Assembly: GCA_947177695.1 (NCBI GenBank) | Contig: CAMWVO010000073.1 | Location: 1 to 7,787, forward strand | Length of the DNA stretch: 7,787 bases | Source: an uncultured Clostridia bacterium | Lineage (GTDB): Bacteria; Bacillota; Clostridia; Oscillospirales; Ruminococcaceae | Direction of reading: 5' to 3' | Position numbers and translations under genes: made by a program | Notes under the pieces: model-generated | What the model was told of the DNA's origin: nothing | Database searches by the model: none | The model's input: the letters and a program-made list of their open reading frames with translations, nothing else | Part shown: positions 5,843 through 7,787 of the stretch, piece by piece | Layout of the letters: each line of letters starts with the position of its first letter | How positions within the stretch are numbered: the first letter of the stretch is position 1

Positions 5843-6880
5843 ATGAAAAAAACTGTATCTGTAATATGCGCAGCAATGATGCTTATGGCTTCAATGTCGG
5901 GCTGTGCAGAAAATCAAACAAGCGCAGTGTCAACAGATGAAACCGCACCGACAGGAAATATGATTGAAACGGCAGCTTATACTCCCAAGCATTCTCTGTC
6001 AAATCCTAAAGCCGATGTAAATGCTCAAAAGGTTTATGATTACATCTGTGACAATTTCGGTACATATATGCTGTCCTGTCAGCAGGAATCCACATGGATG
6101 TCAAGCCCCGATTATGAAATGGAGATAATTGAAGAAGCCACGGGAAAGCTTCCCGCAATGCGGGGTCTTGACTTTATGAACGGCGATTTTAACGGAGTTG
6201 TTGAACGCTCAAAGGCATGGCATGAAAAAGGCGGATTGGTAACTATATGCTGGCATACGGGCATTAACGGAAAAGGCTATACCGAATCTCTCGGCGATGA
6301 GCCTGATTTTGAAAAGCTTCTTACTCCCGGTACTGCCGAATACAATGCAATGATTGAAAACTGGGACAAGGCGGCAAACGCCCTTGCAGAACTGCGTGAC
6401 GCAGGCATTCCTGTACTTTGGAGACCGTTCCACGAATTTGACGGCGGCTGGTTCTGGTGGGGCAAAGGCGGCGGCGATAATTTTATCAAGCTTTGGCAGA
6501 TGATGTATGACCGCTACACAAATGAATTTGGTCTTACGAATCTTATTTGGGTACTTGGCTACTCTGGAGAAGTAAAGGACGGCTGGTATCCGGGTGATGA
6601 TTACTGCGATATTATCGGCTCCGATACATACGATAATTCCACAAACAAGCTTCCGTGGCTGAAGCTGAAAGCAATGGACACAGGCAAGCCTATGGCATTC
6701 CATGAGTGCGGAAACGTCCCCTCTGTTGAAAAGTTTGAAGCGGACGAAGACCTTTGGTCATGGTTTATGATATGGCACACTGATTTTGTAGTAAATCAGG
6801 ATAAGGAAAATCTTTCTGCGGTTTATAACAGTGAAAAAGTTATTACTCTTGACGAGCTTCCGAAAGAATTATTTGAATAA
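5843..6880 (+). CDS. GH26 beta-mannanase, lipoprotein
   Basis: A 345-residue glycoside hydrolase family 26 enzyme, predicted to cut internal beta-1,4-mannosidic bonds with retention of configuration, anchored on the outer face of the membrane. The lipoprotein signal ends in SMSGC (Cys21); a short Thr/Ser/Ala linker runs to about residue 50. The (beta/alpha)8 catalytic domain includes YMLSCQQESTW (75-85) near the start, WRPFHEFDGGWFWW (193-206) with the acid/base Glu198, and AFHECGNVP (285-293) with the nucleophile Glu288. Motifs and length match a single-domain GH26 enzyme with no carbohydrate-binding module. GGAG (5832-5835) lies 7 bases before the ATG. It is co-directional with the esterase (26-base gap) and with the GH27 gene (15-base gap), so very likely one transcript. 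GH26 also includes exo-mannobiohydrolases and beta-1,3-xylanases, so endo-mannanase is likely rather than proven. Confidence 0.9.
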   Translation: MKKTVSVICAAMMLMASMSGCAENQTSAVSTDETAPTGNMIETAAYTPKHSLSNPKADVNAQKVYDYICDNFGTYMLSCQQESTWMSSPDYEMEIIEEATGKLPAMRGLDFMNGDFNGVVERSKAWHEKGGLVTICWHTGINGKGYTESLGDEPDFEKLLTPGTAEYNAMIENWDKAANALAELRDAGIPVLWRPFHEFDGGWFWWGKGGGDNFIKLWQMMYDRYTNEFGLTNLIWVLGYSGEVKDGWYPGDDYCDIIGSDTYDNSTNKLPWLKLKAMDTGKPMAFHECGNVPSVEKFEADEDLWSWFMIWHTDFVVNQDKENLSAVYNSEKVITLDELPKELFE

Positions 6881-6895
6881 AAAGGAGACCCTGCA

Positions 6896-7787
6896 ATGAA
6901 AACGGTATCGCCTCTCTGCCACACACCTCCCATGGGCTGGAATTCATGGAACACATTCAGCTGGAACATCAACGCCGATCTCATTAAATCAAGTGCGGAT
7001 AAAATGGTCGAAACGGGTCTTGCGGAAGCAGGATATGAATATATCGTAATTGACGACTGCTGGAGTGAAAAGCAGCGCGTGAACGGCAGACTTGTTCCAG
7101 ACCATGAAAAATTCCCCGACGGTATAAAGTCCGTTGCGGATTATGTCCACTCAAAGGGACTGAAATTCGGGATATATTCCTGTGCGGGAACTCACACCTG
7201 TGCAGGCTATCCGGGAAGCTTCGAGCATGAGTTTGAGGATGCTGAAACCTTTGCGGAGTGGGGCGTTGACTATCTTAAATACGACTACTGCTATAAGCCC
7301 GAAGCTGCAAAGGGAGAAAATCTCTATAAAAGAATGGGTATGGCTCTCCGTAACTGCGGCAGAGATATTGTATTCTCTGCCTGCAACTGGGGAAGTGATG
7401 ATGTACATAACTGGATAAGAGAGACAGGCGCAAATCTTTTCCGCTCCACAGGCGACATTCAGGACAACTGGGAATCTGTAAAGCGAATTGCTCTTTCACA
7501 GATAGGCAAGGAATGTTATGGCGGTGTTTACTGCCACAATGACATGGATATGCTTGTTGTAGGTATGCATGGAAACAGCGACAACGAGTGGATAGCCGAT
7601 GTTGTAGGCGGCTGTACCGATACCGAATACAAGACGCACTTTGCTCTTTGGGCTATTATGAATTCTCCTCTTATGATCGGCTGTGATATAAGAAAAATGT
7701 CAGACGAGACAAAGAAAATACTTACAAACAAGGATATTATCGCAATTAATCAGGATATAGAATGCCGCGGACCGTACTGCATAAAAC
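6896..7787 (+). CDS. GH27 alpha-galactosidase (3' end outside window)
   Basis: The frame starts at ATG 6896, 7 bases after AAGGAG in the 15-base gap following the mannanase stop, and stays open to the window end, giving 297 residues of an incomplete protein. It begins in the GH27 barrel directly, with HTPPMGWNSWNTF (9-21) and YIVIDDCWS (49-57), and has no signal peptide, so it should be cytoplasmic. YLKYDYCY (126-133) carries the nucleophile Asp130 and FRSTGDIQDNW (182-192) the acid/base Asp187. WAIMNSPLMIGCDIR (252-266) and NKDIIAINQD (278-287) are also typical of the family. The remaining part should be the end of the barrel and the C-terminal beta domain. It would remove alpha-1,6-galactose from galactomanno-oligosaccharides after uptake. 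GH27 also contains beta-L-arabinopyranosidases and isomalto-dextranases; the mannanase neighbour favours alpha-galactosidase. Confidence 0.93.
   Translation, partial: MKTVSPLCHTPPMGWNSWNTFSWNINADLIKSSADKMVETGLAEAGYEYIVIDDCWSEKQRVNGRLVPDHEKFPDGIKSVADYVHSKGLKFGIYSCAGTHTCAGYPGSFEHEFEDAETFAEWGVDYLKYDYCYKPEAAKGENLYKRMGMALRNCGRDIVFSACNWGSDDVHNWIRETGANLFRSTGDIQDNWESVKRIALSQIGKECYGGVYCHNDMDMLVVGMHGNSDNEWIADVVGGCTDTEYKTHFALWAIMNSPLMIGCDIRKMSDETKKILTNKDIIAINQDIECRGPYCIK

Noticed and set aside
6881..6895. Possible terminator or promoter between GH26 and GH27
   Set aside because: The gap is 15 bases and contains only the GH27 ribosome binding site; the genes read as one operon.

Overview
The window looks like chromosomal DNA of a low-GC, Gram-positive gut or rumen bacterium of the Clostridia, most like Ruminococcus or a relative. 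This is an inference. It rests on strong AGGAGG-type ribosome binding sites, TTGACA/TATAAT promoters with 17-bp spacers, lipoprotein signal peptides followed by Thr/Ala/Glu-rich linkers, and a set of plant mannan-degrading enzymes. I see no RNA gene, CRISPR array, transposase or integrase.

Layout. (1) Bases 1-962 (+) are the 3' end of an Rhs/wall-associated-type polymorphic protein: the end of the Rhs core, a hydrophobic segment and a Hint (intein-like) domain. The Hint domain appears to lose its normal C-terminal part and is followed by a short unrecognised tail instead of a clear toxin. (2) Bases 1103-2968 (-) encode a P1B-type heavy-metal ATPase. It is divergent from a TetR-family regulator at 3142-3699 (+). 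Their two near-consensus promoters face each other and overlap, and a 28-bp imperfect palindrome covers both predicted start sites, so the pair looks like a self-contained regulated metal-efflux unit. (3) Bases 3787-4611 (-) encode an AraC-family regulator divergent from an apparent operon (+): a CE1-like lipoprotein esterase (4845-5816), a GH26 beta-mannanase lipoprotein (5843-6880) and a GH27 alpha-galactosidase (6896 to beyond the window end). The last gene has no stop codon inside the window.

How the parts fit. The third region reads as a galactomannan-utilisation locus. A surface esterase could remove acyl groups, a surface mannanase cuts the backbone, and an alpha-galactosidase without a signal peptide would remove galactose side chains from imported oligosaccharides. 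The AraC protein (cupin plus double HTH) is the obvious candidate switch, and the intergenic region carries a repeated ATTTTACT-like element. The three units are separated by two hairpin terminators placed between convergent genes.

Nothing here is clearly a wholly new system. The points most worth following are the toxin-less Hint end of the Rhs gene, the interlocked metal-ATPase/TetR control region, the atypical last-helix signature of the ATPase, and the esterase of unknown acyl specificity in the mannan operon.
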